Source: an uncultured Oscillospiraceae bacterium
Lineage (GTDB): Bacteria > Bacillota > Clostridia > Oscillospirales > Acutalibacteraceae
Length of the DNA stretch: 64,000 nt
Direction: 5' to 3'
Assembly: GCA_902492455.1 (NCBI GenBank)
Contig: CABULH010000004.1
Span: 179,450 to 243,449 of the forward strand
The position numbers and the translations under genes are program-made. The notes under the pieces were generated by a model, which did no database searches, was not told the DNA's origin, and worked only from the letters and a program-made list of their open reading frames with translations. Positions 31,967-40,976 of this stretch are shown one piece after another (position 1 is the stretch's first letter; every line of letters begins with the position of its first letter).

Positions 31967-32599
31967 TTATTTCGTGCCGAAAATCCGGTCGCCTGCGTCT
32001 CCCAGGCCGGGAACAATGTAGCCGTGATCATTGAGATGCTCATCCAGGGAAGCGCAGTACACCTGTACGTCCGGATGGGCCTCCGTCAGCGCCTTCAGCC
32101 CTTCCGGCGCAGCGATGATACACATGAACTTGATGCTCTTGGGATTGCGGGTTTTGATCTGGGAAATCGCATCTACTGCCGAACCGCCGGTAGCCAGCAT
32201 GGGATCCAGGACAATGACCTCCCGCTCCTGGATATCGCCGGGCAGCTTGCAGTAGTACTCCACCGGCTTGAGAGTCTCGGGATCCCGGTAAAGACCGATA
32301 TGCCCGACCCGTGCGGCGGGAACCAGTTCAATAGCCCCGTCCACCATTCCCAGACCGGCCCGGAGGATGGGGACAAACGCCAGCTTGCGGCCGGCTATCA
32401 CCTGAGATTTGGTGATGGTGATCGGAGTTTCCACCTCCACCTCGCACAAGGGCAGATCCCGGGTCGCCTCATAGCACAGCAGCTCGGTGATCTCCTGAAT
32501 CAACTCCCGGAATTCCTTGGAACCGGTGTTCTTGTCCCGCAGAAGGGTTACCTTGTGCTGGATCAGCGGATGATCGGCAATAAATGGTTGATTTGACAT
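31967..32599 (-). CDS. upp: Uracil phosphoribosyltransferase
   Basis: A 210-residue salvage enzyme making UMP from uracil and PRPP. The PRPP-binding loop VIVLDPMLATGGSA and the uracil-binding C-terminal segment GYIVPGLGDAGDRIFGT are intact, and length is typical (about 209). ATG 32599 follows TTGGAGGCTTACAG. In the operon between tsaB and the 139-aa hypothetical. Confidence 0.96.
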   Translation of the reverse strand: MSNQPFIADHPLIQHKVTLLRDKNTGSKEFRELIQEITELLCYEATRDLPLCEVEVETPITITKSQVIAGRKLAFVPILRAGLGMVDGAIELVPAARVGHIGLYRDPETLKPVEYYCKLPGDIQEREVIVLDPMLATGGSAVDAISQIKTRNPKSIKFMCIIAAPEGLKALTEAHPDVQVYCASLDEHLNDHGYIVPGLGDAGDRIFGTK

Positions 32600-32655
32600 C
32601 TGTAAGCCTCCAATTTCCATGCCGCTCTGCGACAATTTTTACCATTCCCGGCAGG

Positions 32656-33366
32656 TCAGCCCACAGACTGCCGCCTGCGCAATTCTCTTTCCGCCTGAGG
32701 CAGCCGCAGATAAACCGGCTGCAGCAGGGCGGCTTCCGTTGTTCGGCCTTCTCGGAAGAGATCTGCCGCCTCCGCCGCCACACCAGCCGCCTGCTGATAA
32801 CGCAGATGCGGCGGCGCTATGCAAAGACCGGCAACAGAATCTTTTAGGGTATTATAACACAGTTTTGCGCCGTCTCCAACCATTATGATGGATTTCTTTT
32901 CAGAAATCAACCGATTTTTTAAATCCTCCAACGAAATCGCTTCGTCCGGTGTCCGCCGGTTGATTCTTCCATTGACACAATCGAACAGCGCTGTATATAC
33001 CTGCTGACACCGGGCGTCCATCGCCGCGCAGATCAGGCCGTCAAAAGGAATGCCCTCCAGATTCCGGGCCATTGCCGCCAGTGTGGAAACAGCCGCGCAG
33101 GGCTTGTTTTCCGGAAAAGCCAGCCCCTTTACAGCTGCAACGCCGATACGCAGACCGGTAAAGGAGCCAGGACCCGCGGAAACCGCCAGAAGATCCGTCT
33201 CTTTCAAGGATAGCCCCGCATTATGCAGCATTGCGTTCACCATGGGCAGCAGGGTCTGGCTGTGAGTCAGCCTTGTATTGGTTACCGCAGAGGCGAGAAC
33301 CTCTCCCGCCTCCGTCACAGCGCAGGAAGCCGGTCCGGCCGAGGATTCGATAGCTAAAATTTTCAT
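32656..33366 (-). CDS. tsaB: tRNA threonylcarbamoyladenosine biosynthesis protein TsaB
   Basis: A 236-residue actin-like ATPase-fold protein required with TsaD and TsaE for t6A37 formation in tRNA. The N-terminus ILAIESSAGPASCAV and the family signatures HSQTLLPMVNAML and VSAGPGSFTGLRIGVAAVKGLA are clear. Start ATG 33366 follows AAAGGATG. The gene follows tsaE by 34 bp. The usual neighbours rimI and tsaD are not downstream here. Confidence 0.95.
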   Translation of the reverse strand: MKILAIESSAGPASCAVTEAGEVLASAVTNTRLTHSQTLLPMVNAMLHNAGLSLKETDLLAVSAGPGSFTGLRIGVAAVKGLAFPENKPCAAVSTLAAMARNLEGIPFDGLICAAMDARCQQVYTALFDCVNGRINRRTPDEAISLEDLKNRLISEKKSIIMVGDGAKLCYNTLKDSVAGLCIAPPHLRYQQAAGVAAEAADLFREGRTTEAALLQPVYLRLPQAERELRRRQSVG

Positions 33367-33400
33367 GTTCGCAAACATCCTTTTCGTGGAAGTCTCATTT

Positions 33401-33820
33401 TCAGATAACCGTTTCTGAAATGGTGATCCGACGGCGGTTTTCATCCAGCTGCTCCATCTCCACCCGAATTGCGTCGGCAGGCAATGCGGCCTCAACATTC
33501 TCGCTCCACTCCACTGCCAGAATCCCCCCTGCCTCCAGATAATCAAAAAATCCGGTGGTATACAGATCCTCCCAGCTGCCGATGCGGTACATATCAAAAT
33601 GGATCAACGGCGGCTGCCCGCCGTAGTCATGAACCAGCGCAAAGGTGGGACTGGAAACCTCCGCATGATTATCTAATCCAGCCGCCAGACCGCGAACAAA
33701 CGCGGTTTTGCCCATGCCCAGCCCGCCGTAAAGCGCCACCACGCAGCCCGGCTTCAACCGTGCCGCCAAAGCTGCTCCTGCCGCTTCGGTTTCTGCAGCA
33801 CTGTTTGTGACGATCTGCAT
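33401..33820 (-). CDS. tsaE: tRNA threonylcarbamoyladenosine biosynthesis ATPase TsaE
   Basis: A 139-residue P-loop ATPase with Walker A GGLGMGKTAFVRG, SSPTFALVHDY and HFDMYRIG, and the conserved AVEWSENV near the C-terminus. First gene of the leftward operon; ATG 33820 has GAGGAGG 8 bases upstream. Confidence 0.95.
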   Translation of the reverse strand: MQIVTNSAAETEAAGAALAARLKPGCVVALYGGLGMGKTAFVRGLAAGLDNHAEVSSPTFALVHDYGGQPPLIHFDMYRIGSWEDLYTTGFFDYLEAGGILAVEWSENVEAALPADAIRVEMEQLDENRRRITISETVI

Positions 33821-33904
33821 TCTTATTGCCTCCTCTTGAAGGACAGTTCCATCTTTATTCATCGGAATTTATCGAATTTCCGTGATTGTGTCGTCGATTT
33901 CTTA

Positions 33905-33913
33905 AGTATACCA
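33905..33913 (-). promoter_or_regulatory. Extended -10 promoter for the tsaE operon
   Basis: Minus-strand TGG-TATACT (-10 at 33905-33910) with no good -35; an extended -10 element would compensate. It is back-to-back with the rodA promoter. Confidence 0.5.
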
Positions 33914-33942
33914 TAATTTTATGCAAGATTAAAGACAAAATC

Positions 33943-33971
33943 TTGATTCGCGCTGCCGGAAACGGTATAAT
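33943..33971 (+). promoter_or_regulatory. rodA promoter
   Basis: TTGATT (33943-33948), 17-bp spacer, TATAAT (33966-33971), about 110 nt before the start codon. Confidence 0.75.
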
Positions 33972-34088
33972 GATAATTGCGGTTCTCTGCTGGAATAATT
34001 TGGCGGCCGCAACCCATACTACTATATTGCCGCCTTCTGCTGACGGCAACCAAAAAAGCTTGATTATCAGGCGGACGGGAGGTGCCGG

Positions 34089-35246
34089 TTGAGTTTTCTG
34101 AAAAAGATCAAAAATGCGGTGGTACAGTATTTTCGTTTCACCAACCGGGCCCTGCTCTTGCTTTGTATGCTGGCCTCCGCTTACGGTATTATTCTGGTTT
34201 ATTCCGCCGTACACACCTATCCTACCGGTTCCAGAACCGTCATCATGCAAGCCGGCGCTTCCATTTTGGGAATCATTGTCGCCATCATCATCTCAAAATT
34301 TGATTATGAGGCTATCTGCAGTATCTGGCCGGTTTATGCGGCGGTGGCCTTTATCCTGGTATTCCTGACCTATACCCCGTTGGGACTAAACGTTGGCGGA
34401 GCGGATGATACCGCCTGGCTGGCCGTGCCCCTGATCGGGACCTTTCAGCCCTCCGAGCTGATGAAAATCGCCTTTATCATCACCTTTTCCAAACACCTGG
34501 TTACAGTTCGGGATCATATCAACCGTCCGCTGACCGTTCTGCTGCTCTGTCTCCATGGTGCTCTGCCGGTGCTGATGGTGATTAAGCAGGGGGACGATGG
34601 TACAGCGCTGGTGTTTATGCTGATGTTTGTGGCGATGCTTTTCGCCGCGGGCCTCAAACCGCTGTATTTTCTCATTGCTGCGGCAGGCGGCACTGCGGCG
34701 GTCCCCATTGTGTGGAATCTGCTGACAGACGACAAAAAAGCCCGCTTTCTCTGTCTGTTCAAGGTGGACGAATACCTGATGGAGGAAGGCTGGCAGCAGT
34801 ATTTGAGCCTGCGGGCCATGGGTTCCGGCCAGCTGTGGGGCACCGGTTATCTGGAAGGCGGCGGTACAGGACAATATACCCTTTACGCCCGAAACAATGA
34901 TCTTATTTTCTCCGTAGCCGGGGAAGAATTCGGTTTTATCGGTTCCATGCTCCTGATTCTGATACTGGTACTGATCATTATTGTCATTCTCAAGGACGCC
35001 CTGAGCGCACGGGATCGCTTGGGGATGTACCTGTGTATCGGCATGATGGCTATGATTGGCTTCCAATCCTTAATTAATGTGGGAATGGTGGTCCGACTGC
35101 TGCCTGTTATCGGCATCACCCTTCCCTTCTTCAGCGCTGGCGGCAGTTCGGTAGCAACCCTTTATCTGGGCATTGGCCTGGTACTCAGCGTCCACTATTC
35201 CAGCCGCGCCCGCTCCAACAACAGCATTTTTTATAAGAAACAATAG
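34089..35246 (+). CDS. rodA: RodA-type SEDS peptidoglycan glycosyltransferase
   Basis: A 385-residue polytopic membrane protein with about ten segments. Family motifs are LAVPLIGTFQPSELMKIAFI, KQGDDGTALVFM, NDLIFSVAGEEFGFIGS and LLPVIGITLPFFSAGGSS. It polymerises lipid II for cell elongation. The TTG start at 34089 follows GGGAGGTG with good spacing. It lacks the FHA domain of the other SEDS gene at 7701-9344, so the two probably serve different machineries. Monocistronic, with its own promoter and terminator. Confidence 0.92.
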   Translation: MSFLKKIKNAVVQYFRFTNRALLLLCMLASAYGIILVYSAVHTYPTGSRTVIMQAGASILGIIVAIIISKFDYEAICSIWPVYAAVAFILVFLTYTPLGLNVGGADDTAWLAVPLIGTFQPSELMKIAFIITFSKHLVTVRDHINRPLTVLLLCLHGALPVLMVIKQGDDGTALVFMLMFVAMLFAAGLKPLYFLIAAAGGTAAVPIVWNLLTDDKKARFLCLFKVDEYLMEEGWQQYLSLRAMGSGQLWGTGYLEGGGTGQYTLYARNNDLIFSVAGEEFGFIGSMLLILILVLIIIVILKDALSARDRLGMYLCIGMMAMIGFQSLINVGMVVRLLPVIGITLPFFSAGGSSVATLYLGIGLVLSVHYSSRARSNNSIFYKKQ

Positions 35247-35248
35247 TT

Positions 35249-35288
35249 AAAAAAGGAAGCTCCTCATTTTTGAGGAACTTCCTTTTTT
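35249..35288. terminator. Bidirectional terminator between rodA and the XRE/TPR gene
   Basis: An 18-bp stem with one mismatch, 4-base loop, and A6/T6 borders (35249-35266 with 35271-35288). Confidence 0.85.
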
Positions 35289-36455
35289 ATGTAGCCTTTG
35301 TCTGCTCGACCCATATCGTCCAGCGAGGATCAGCAGCAATTTCTTTTTTTACTTTGCTGTAGTCGGGGTTGCACCACATAGGCCAATCCTCCGGCAAACT
35401 GATCGTTTTACATCCGGGATTCCATCTTTTTGTATCACACTTGATAAGCGAAACAAACGGGGCGGTAAAATAGACATTATCGGCTCCGGCAAGACGGTCG
35501 AAAGCACGTGCGTGGTGCAGCGCTTCATCCAATGATAAAAATGCCTCATCATGGTATCCTCTTTCCCATTGAAGCCTTGACAAATAGAGATACAGATCGC
35601 AGACGACGCAGTGATACTCACCCAGATTACCGTCCTCGCATATCAACCCGAAAAGAAAAATAATGCCTTTAATCTTTTCAATAGGCAGATCTGTTTCATA
35701 ATTTTCCTTTTGGTTGACCAAAGCATAAACGAATTGTTCAGAAAATGTATGAGCCAATTTCAGCAAAGCATTTCCCAGATAGAGGCTCTGAATTTTCCCA
35801 TCTGTAGCAGATGCCAGCATAACCTCCCGGCACCTGTCCACAGTGGGTAAACGCTCGGCAAGAGAAATGGCCTTATCATTCTCGCCCGTATTGCGATAAA
35901 GAAGAATCAAATTACAAATGGAGTCGGTTACAATTTCATGGTCACAGCCACCATCAACCAGTGATTTAAACAACTCAATCGCCTCAGCCCAATATATATT
36001 CTGCTTGCAGCGATCAAAGCTATAGCTATATAGCCGTCCTCCCCGTAATTCACCCAATCCTTTTGCCGATGCCACCCGGCCTCGGACAGAAGCAGCGCCA
36101 TCCTGTGCATGATTCTTTCATTTCCAGGGAATTCAGCCAATCCGTTTCGCAGAAGGGAGATACAGTTATCAATCGTTTGATCACTTCGAAGATTCAGAAC
36201 ATCCAGTTCATTCACCCTTACAATAAGGTCGTCGATCTTTCGATTTCGCTCCCCTTCATATCCAAAAAGTTCGTCCAAAGTAACATTGAAATAGTTGGCA
36301 ATTGCCGGAATCAATTCCATATCCGGATAAGCCCCATTCATTTCCCAACGAGATACAGCCTGAGCTGAAACGCCCAAGGCGTCTGCCAGCGCTTCCTGTG
36401 TTCTACCGTTACGACGACGGAGACTTCGTATTTTTTCACCCAATTTCAGCTGCAC
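35287..36455 (-). pseudogene. XRE-type regulator with TPR-like sensor domain, frameshifted
   Basis: Two overlapping frames together make one protein of about 389 residues. The first frame (from 36455) gives the helix-turn-helix (LGEKIRSLRRRNGRTQEALADALGVSAQAVSRWE) and a helical region up to NYGEDGY. The second, read from about 36030 down to 35287, gives the TPR-like remainder (SYSFDRCKQNIYWAEAIELFKSLVDGG). At the junction the DNA reads TATATAGCTATAGC; removing one TA restores a single frame reading GEDGYSYSFDRC. This looks like a 2-base slippage in a short TA repeat. It is either a recent pseudogene, a phase-variable switch or an assembly error. Confidence 0.75.
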
Positions 36456-36492
36456 AGTATTCCCTCCGTTTTTCTTTCACCGGTGTGTCTTT

Positions 36493-36521
36493 ATTATAGC
36501 GGGAAATGCGGTGATTTCCAA
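36493..36521 (-). promoter_or_regulatory. Promoter of the XRE/TPR gene
   Basis: Minus-strand TTGGAA (36516-36521), 17-bp spacer, TATAAT (36493-36498). Confidence 0.7.
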
Positions 36522-36594
36522 TTATCCATTATTTGTCTTTCATTCAACCACTAGTTGTAAACCTGAAAATTGGTTCTTTGCTCACGAAATATAG

Positions 36595-36627
36595 AAAAAC
36601 AAGGCCAATTGAACAAACTGGCCTTGT
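36595..36627 (-). terminator. mnmA terminator
   Basis: A 9-bp perfect stem ACAAGGCCA/TGGCCTTGT (36599-36607 with 36619-36627) followed by U's on the minus strand. Confidence 0.75.
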
Positions 36628-36679
36628 CAATAGGTAGTCGCAAATGGTCCTTGGGCTTACTGATGTTGCTATTTCGCCC

Positions 36680-37750
36680 TTATACACGCGTCACAATCGT
36701 TCCGCCACCCAGCACCAGATCGCCGTCATAAAAAACTACAGCCTGACCGGGGGTAATGGAACGTTGAGGCAGATCGAAATCCACCCGTACCTTTCCATCG
36801 GGCAGAGGGGTCAACAGTGCAGGCGCATCCGGCGCCTGGTAGCGGATCCGGGCTGTGATCCGGCGTGGTTCTTCCGGCGGCAGGATGGAGAGATAATTTA
36901 TCTTCTCTGCCACCAGGGCGGATGCCATCTGCCTTCCTTCACGGCCAAGCACCACCTGATTGTGGGGAGCGTCGATGTTTATCACATACATAGGCTCTCC
37001 CAAAGCCACCCCAAGCCCTTTGCGCTGTCCGATGGTGTATCGGCCGATTCCCTGATGACGACCTAAAACCACTCCATCCTCACTGACAAAATCACCCGGC
37101 TCCATTTTTTGGCCCGTATACCACTCCAAAAAAGCAGCATGGCCGCTGCCGGGCACAAAACAGATTTCCATGCTGTCTCCCTTGTACGCCACCGGCAAGC
37201 CTTCTTCCTTAGCGATAGCCCGTACCTGTTCCTTTTCCATTCCCCACAAAGGAAAAAAGGTGTGTTCTAACTGCTCCTGCGACAGGCTGTAGAGCACATA
37301 ACTCTGATCTTTGGCGGAAGCGCCCCGATAGAGCTTCCAGCGGCCGGTTGCTTCATCGTATTCCGAGTGGGCATAATGACCTGTGGCAACATAATCGGCC
37401 CCCTGTTCCAAAGCATAATCCAGCAGCGCGCCGAACTTGATGGTACGGTTGCAAATGACGCAGGGATTGGGGGTGCGGCCCGCCAGATATTCCCGGGCAA
37501 AGGGTTCCACCACACATTGGCGGAAAGTTTCGGATAAATCCAACACTTGGTGCTGGATTCCCATCACGGCGCAGACGCGAGCGGCATCGGCAATATCTTT
37601 TTCTCCGCCCTCTCCGCCCTGCTCCAGCAGGCGGCCTCCCCGCAGCCTCAAGGTAACGCCTATCACATGATATCCCCGGCGTTTGAGCAGCAGCGCTGCG
37701 ACTGAACTGTCTACTCCGCCGCTCATTCCTACCATAACCATCCGCGCCAT
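36680..37750 (-). CDS. mnmA: tRNA-specific 2-thiouridylase MnmA
   Basis: A 356-residue enzyme that thiolates U34 of Lys, Glu and Gln tRNAs using a persulfide donor. It has the PP-loop GMSGGVDSSVAALLL, the catalytic Cys in NPCVICN, TGHYAH, the second Cys in SMEICFVP, and GQRKGLG. ATG 37750 follows AAGGTGGG. Single gene with its own promoter and terminator. Confidence 0.96.
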   Translation of the reverse strand: MARMVMVGMSGGVDSSVAALLLKRRGYHVIGVTLRLRGGRLLEQGGEGGEKDIADAARVCAVMGIQHQVLDLSETFRQCVVEPFAREYLAGRTPNPCVICNRTIKFGALLDYALEQGADYVATGHYAHSEYDEATGRWKLYRGASAKDQSYVLYSLSQEQLEHTFFPLWGMEKEQVRAIAKEEGLPVAYKGDSMEICFVPGSGHAAFLEWYTGQKMEPGDFVSEDGVVLGRHQGIGRYTIGQRKGLGVALGEPMYVINIDAPHNQVVLGREGRQMASALVAEKINYLSILPPEEPRRITARIRYQAPDAPALLTPLPDGKVRVDFDLPQRSITPGQAVVFYDGDLVLGGGTIVTRV

Positions 37751-37848
37751 TTTATACCCACCTTTATATGAACAGCTATCTGCATTACATCGTATGTCCA
37801 AGATAAAAAAATAACCGCGTGTAAGCCGCAAAGTGATTCACTTCATTT

Positions 37849-37877
37849 ATTATAGCATATCGCTGCTGGGCTGACAA
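37849..37877 (-). promoter_or_regulatory. mnmA promoter
   Basis: Minus-strand TTGTCA (37872-37877), 17-bp spacer, TATAAT (37849-37854). Confidence 0.75.
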
Positions 37878-37956
37878 TTTAGGGAAAAAACGCCTCGTTT
37901 TACATTCTTCTATCCTTTTGAAGGAATTTTGGCAGCAGAAAACCCGCTGTTCCCCA

Positions 37957-38823
37957 TCAAAAATCCAGTAGTTCCCTTATTTCCTCTTTCTTCATTTTCA
38001 GAATCTGCACCTTGTTTCCATCATATCTAACGATCTTATTTTCCGGGACACGGCGCAGAAATTCGGCGTATTCTACTTCTCCTACCGGCTCTTCCTCTCC
38101 TTTGATCTTCAGAAGAACTTTCCAATTGCTGCATTGCAGATTCCTTCCGGTAGAAGGATCGATCATTCCCAAAGGAACGACAGGCTCCCGTGGAAATAGA
38201 TAAGATTCATCATTTCTGACCGCGTATACGGCGAAAATCCCTTTTTCACCGGCATAGAATTTGGGAACAGCGTAGCGCGCATCCACCGATTGTTTTGTGT
38301 GCAACCAAACCGCATATTCCTTTGTATCTTCTATAAAGGCCCTTGCTTCTTCTCTGCCAATATCCAGCGGCCACATCGCGGAAAAAAGCGTTAGAATTTC
38401 ATGTTCCCCGTCAAGTATCTGGTGAGAAAAGTGTCGGATTATTCTATCGTTAAAGGCAACCATATCCTTTAATCCACCAAGGAAATCCCCCAAAAGGACA
38501 GGGCTGCCATCAACCGTCAGCTTTGCATTCCAATGCTTTGCCATTCTTTCTACAGCCGCATAAAACTCCGAGGTTTCTCTCTCTGTCGACGGTTGAGGCA
38601 AGCGAAGTTCAATTTTTCTCTTTTCATCTGGATTCCAAACGACGCTAAACCCCCTGCCTATAGATTCCGGATTATAGGCGATAAACTCATCTTTACCAAG
38701 TTCTCCAACTTTCAGCCGGTTGTTTATAAAAGTTCCGTAATGCAGATCCTCTCCCAGAATGACTTCCAACGGCATTCTCTTTCTGCCAAATAGTTTTTGC
38801 CGAATGGTTATCTCAATAGACAT
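37957..38823 (-). CDS. DUF4299 family protein
   Basis: A 288-residue soluble protein matching my memory of the DUF4299 family (SIEITIRQKLFGRKRMPLEVILG ... YGTFINNRLKVGELGKDEFIAYNPESIGRGFSV). No catalytic motif, membrane segment or signal peptide is visible. ATG 38823 follows GAGG with good spacing. It is a single gene; function unknown. The N-terminal half looks beta-rich, the middle helical. Confidence 0.75.
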   Translation of the reverse strand: MSIEITIRQKLFGRKRMPLEVILGEDLHYGTFINNRLKVGELGKDEFIAYNPESIGRGFSVVWNPDEKRKIELRLPQPSTERETSEFYAAVERMAKHWNAKLTVDGSPVLLGDFLGGLKDMVAFNDRIIRHFSHQILDGEHEILTLFSAMWPLDIGREEARAFIEDTKEYAVWLHTKQSVDARYAVPKFYAGEKGIFAVYAVRNDESYLFPREPVVPLGMIDPSTGRNLQCSNWKVLLKIKGEEEPVGEVEYAEFLRRVPENKIVRYDGNKVQILKMKKEEIRELLDF

Positions 38824-38943
38824 AATCACAACCTCTTCACCGCATTTTGATAAAATAAATTTTATCATATCGAAAATAAGAACACAATCTTTTCATTCGC
38901 TTCAGAGCGAAATATTGTTGAAACAACACCAAAAATAAGTTGT

Positions 38944-38972
38944 TGCAATCCAACGAAAAGACGGGTAACATA
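38944..38972 (+). promoter_or_regulatory. Putative promoter of the second dehydrogenase/isomerase pair
   Basis: TTGCAA (38944-38949), 17-bp spacer, TAACAT (38967-38972). Nearby TTGTTG/CAACAA repeats (38920-38946) could be an operator. Confidence 0.45.
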
Positions 38973-39032
38973 AAGGGTGTATCAACGCTGCCCTTCTTAA
39001 AAAGATTTTTGTAAACATATGGAGGTATTGGA

Positions 39033-40121
39033 ATGGAAAAGCTGAGAATCGGTATCATCGGCTGCGGCGGCATCGCCAACGGCAAACATATGCCCGCCCT
39101 GAAAAAATTCGCAGATAAGGCCGAGATGGTGGCCTTCTGCGATATTATTCCGGAAAGAGCGGAACAGGCCGCCAAGGACTACGGCACGCCGGAAGCCAAG
39201 GTATATGCAGATTACCACAAACTGCTGGAGGATAAGAGCATCGATGTGATCCACGTCTGCACCCCCAACCGCTCCCATTCCGAAATCACGGTGGCGGCGC
39301 TGGAGGCTGGAAAACACGTCATGTGTGAAAAACCCATGGCGAAAACTGCCGCCGATGCTCGTCTGATGCTGGATGCCGCCAAGCGGACCGGCAAAAAACT
39401 TACTATTGGCTATCAAAACCGCTGCAATCCCCGCTGCCTGCTGCTGAAAAGAGCCTGTGACGAAGGTGAACTGGGCGAGATTTATTTTGCTAAAGCCCAT
39501 GCCCTGCGCCGCCGTGCCGTTCCCACATGGGGCGTCTTCCTCAATGAATTTGAGCAGGGCGGCGGTCCCCTGATCGACATCGGTACCCATGCGCTGGATC
39601 TGACCCTGTGGATGATGAACAACTATAAACCGAAAACCGTTATGGGACAAACCTTTAAAAAGCTGGGGGATCAGAAGGAAACCGGCAACGCCTGGGGAGA
39701 TTGGGATCCCAAGCAGTTCACCGTGGAAGATTCCGCTTTCGGCTTTATCACCATGGAAAACGGCGCTACCATCATTCTGGAATCCAGCTGGGCGCTGAAT
39801 ATTTTGGACGCCCGGGAAGCCCAAACCACCCTCTGCGGCACCAAAGGCGGCGCGGATATGCTTGGTGAGAACGGCCTGCGATTCAACTCGGTAAAGTGGG
39901 GACGGCAGATTGTAGAGACTCCAGATCTGAATGCCGGCGGCGTCGCCTTCTATGAGGGCGCCGGCAGCGGTGATCCGGCCGAAGTGGACATGGGACAATG
40001 GATCAACGCTATTCTGGAGGATAAGCAACCGCTGGTTCTGCCCGAGCAGGCGCTGGTGGTCACCGAAATTCTGGAAGCGATCTATACTTCGGCCAGAACC
40101 GGCAAAGCGGTGGAATTCTAA
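39033..40121 (+). CDS. Gfo/Idh/MocA-family NAD(P)-dependent oxidoreductase
   Basis: A 362-residue dehydrogenase: Rossmann motif IIGCGGIANGKHMPAL, VCTPNRSH, CEKPMAKT with catalytic Lys, and GGGPLIDIGTHALDLTLWMM with D-x-x-x-H. ATG follows ATGGAGGTATTGGA. It is followed by a hairpin and then an isomerase/epimerase-type gene, repeating the pairing seen at 14965-17026. It is not a close duplicate of that enzyme. Substrate unknown. Confidence 0.9.
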   Translation: MEKLRIGIIGCGGIANGKHMPALKKFADKAEMVAFCDIIPERAEQAAKDYGTPEAKVYADYHKLLEDKSIDVIHVCTPNRSHSEITVAALEAGKHVMCEKPMAKTAADARLMLDAAKRTGKKLTIGYQNRCNPRCLLLKRACDEGELGEIYFAKAHALRRRAVPTWGVFLNEFEQGGGPLIDIGTHALDLTLWMMNNYKPKTVMGQTFKKLGDQKETGNAWGDWDPKQFTVEDSAFGFITMENGATIILESSWALNILDAREAQTTLCGTKGGADMLGENGLRFNSVKWGRQIVETPDLNAGGVAFYEGAGSGDPAEVDMGQWINAILEDKQPLVLPEQALVVTEILEAIYTSARTGKAVEF

Positions 40122-40133
40122 CTGTACCGACTA

Positions 40134-40171
40134 AAGGCGGCCGGCGGTGCTTTAACGCCGCCGGCCCTTTT
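40134..40171 (+). terminator. Intercistronic hairpin between dehydrogenase and isomerase genes
   Basis: A GC-rich stem (GGCCGGCGG/CGCCGCCGGCC with A and T borders) followed by CTTTT. It would partly terminate, lowering isomerase expression relative to dehydrogenase, or act as an mRNA 3' stabiliser. Confidence 0.65.
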
Positions 40172-40190
40172 AAAGAAAGGATGCATTTTG

Positions 40191-40907
40191 ATGAAGGATT
40201 TCAGCTTGCAGCTTTATTCCCTGCGGGATATTCCCACTCTTCGGGAACGTTTGCAAATTGCCGCTGACACTGGTTATACCGGCGTTGAGTTCTGCGGCTA
40301 CGAAGATATTCCTGCCGATGAGATGAAAAGCATTCTGGCCTTTCTGGGACTTCGTCCCACCGGTTCTCACATCAGTCAGGAGGCTTTGCAGGCCGATCTG
40401 CACGGATGTATTGCCTATGCAAAACAGCTGGGCATAACCTCTGTCACCTGCCCATGGATAGTTATGCAGACCGCGGAAGACGCTGTCAAAGCCGCCGCCT
40501 TTCTGGAAGACTGTGCCGTTCAATTCAAAGCCGCAGGAATTCCCTTTGCTTATCATAATCATCACCACGAATTCACGATGGCAGACGGTAAATACTTGCT
40601 GGAAATTCTGATGGAGAATGCGCCTACGCTGGGCTTTGAGCTGGATGTATTCTGGGCATCCTATGCCGGTGTGGATCCTATTGCTTTTATCCGCAAGCAT
40701 GCCGGCCGCTTTCTGCTGCTGCATTTCAAGGAAATCAATCCCCAGCGGGAAAATGTCGAGCTGGGAAAAGGTGTACTGGATTTCAAAGAAATCGCCCGCG
40801 TGGGTTTGGAACAGGGCACCCAGGAACTGATCGTGGAGCAGGAAGCCTATACTCTTCCGCCCGCGGAAAGCGTTAAGGTTGACGCCGACTATATGAAAGC
40901 GCTGTAA
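40191..40907 (+). CDS. Sugar phosphate isomerase/epimerase-type TIM-barrel protein
   Basis: A 238-residue xylose-isomerase-like barrel, shorter than its counterpart at 14965. Motifs are FSLQLYSLRD, GYTGVEFCGY, AYHNHHHEF, GFELDVFWASYAGVDP, LLLHFKE and LIVEQEAY. These give the usual Glu/Asp/His/Glu metal site of the family. ATG 40191 has AAAGGATG upstream. Probably acts with the preceding dehydrogenase on a sugar, inositol or keto-glycoside. Confidence 0.88.
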   Translation: MKDFSLQLYSLRDIPTLRERLQIAADTGYTGVEFCGYEDIPADEMKSILAFLGLRPTGSHISQEALQADLHGCIAYAKQLGITSVTCPWIVMQTAEDAVKAAAFLEDCAVQFKAAGIPFAYHNHHHEFTMADGKYLLEILMENAPTLGFELDVFWASYAGVDPIAFIRKHAGRFLLLHFKEINPQRENVELGKGVLDFKEIARVGLEQGTQELIVEQEAYTLPPAESVKVDADYMKAL

Positions 40908-40929
40908 AACTGTGTTTTTGCCATCTTTT

Positions 40930-40974
40930 AAACGGGGTTGCTGCAGAATGAAGTATTTTGCAGCAACCCCGTTT
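40930..40974. terminator. Bidirectional terminator after the isomerase gene
   Basis: A 16-bp perfect stem (40930-40945 with 40959-40974) ending in TTT; the next gene converges 2 bp later. Confidence 0.85.
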
Positions 40975-40976
40975 TA

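Noticed and set aside
35287..36075. C-terminal frame considered as an independent gene
   Set aside because: Its nominal first residues overlap and mistranslate the upstream frame; removing one TA joins it smoothly to the helix-turn-helix part.
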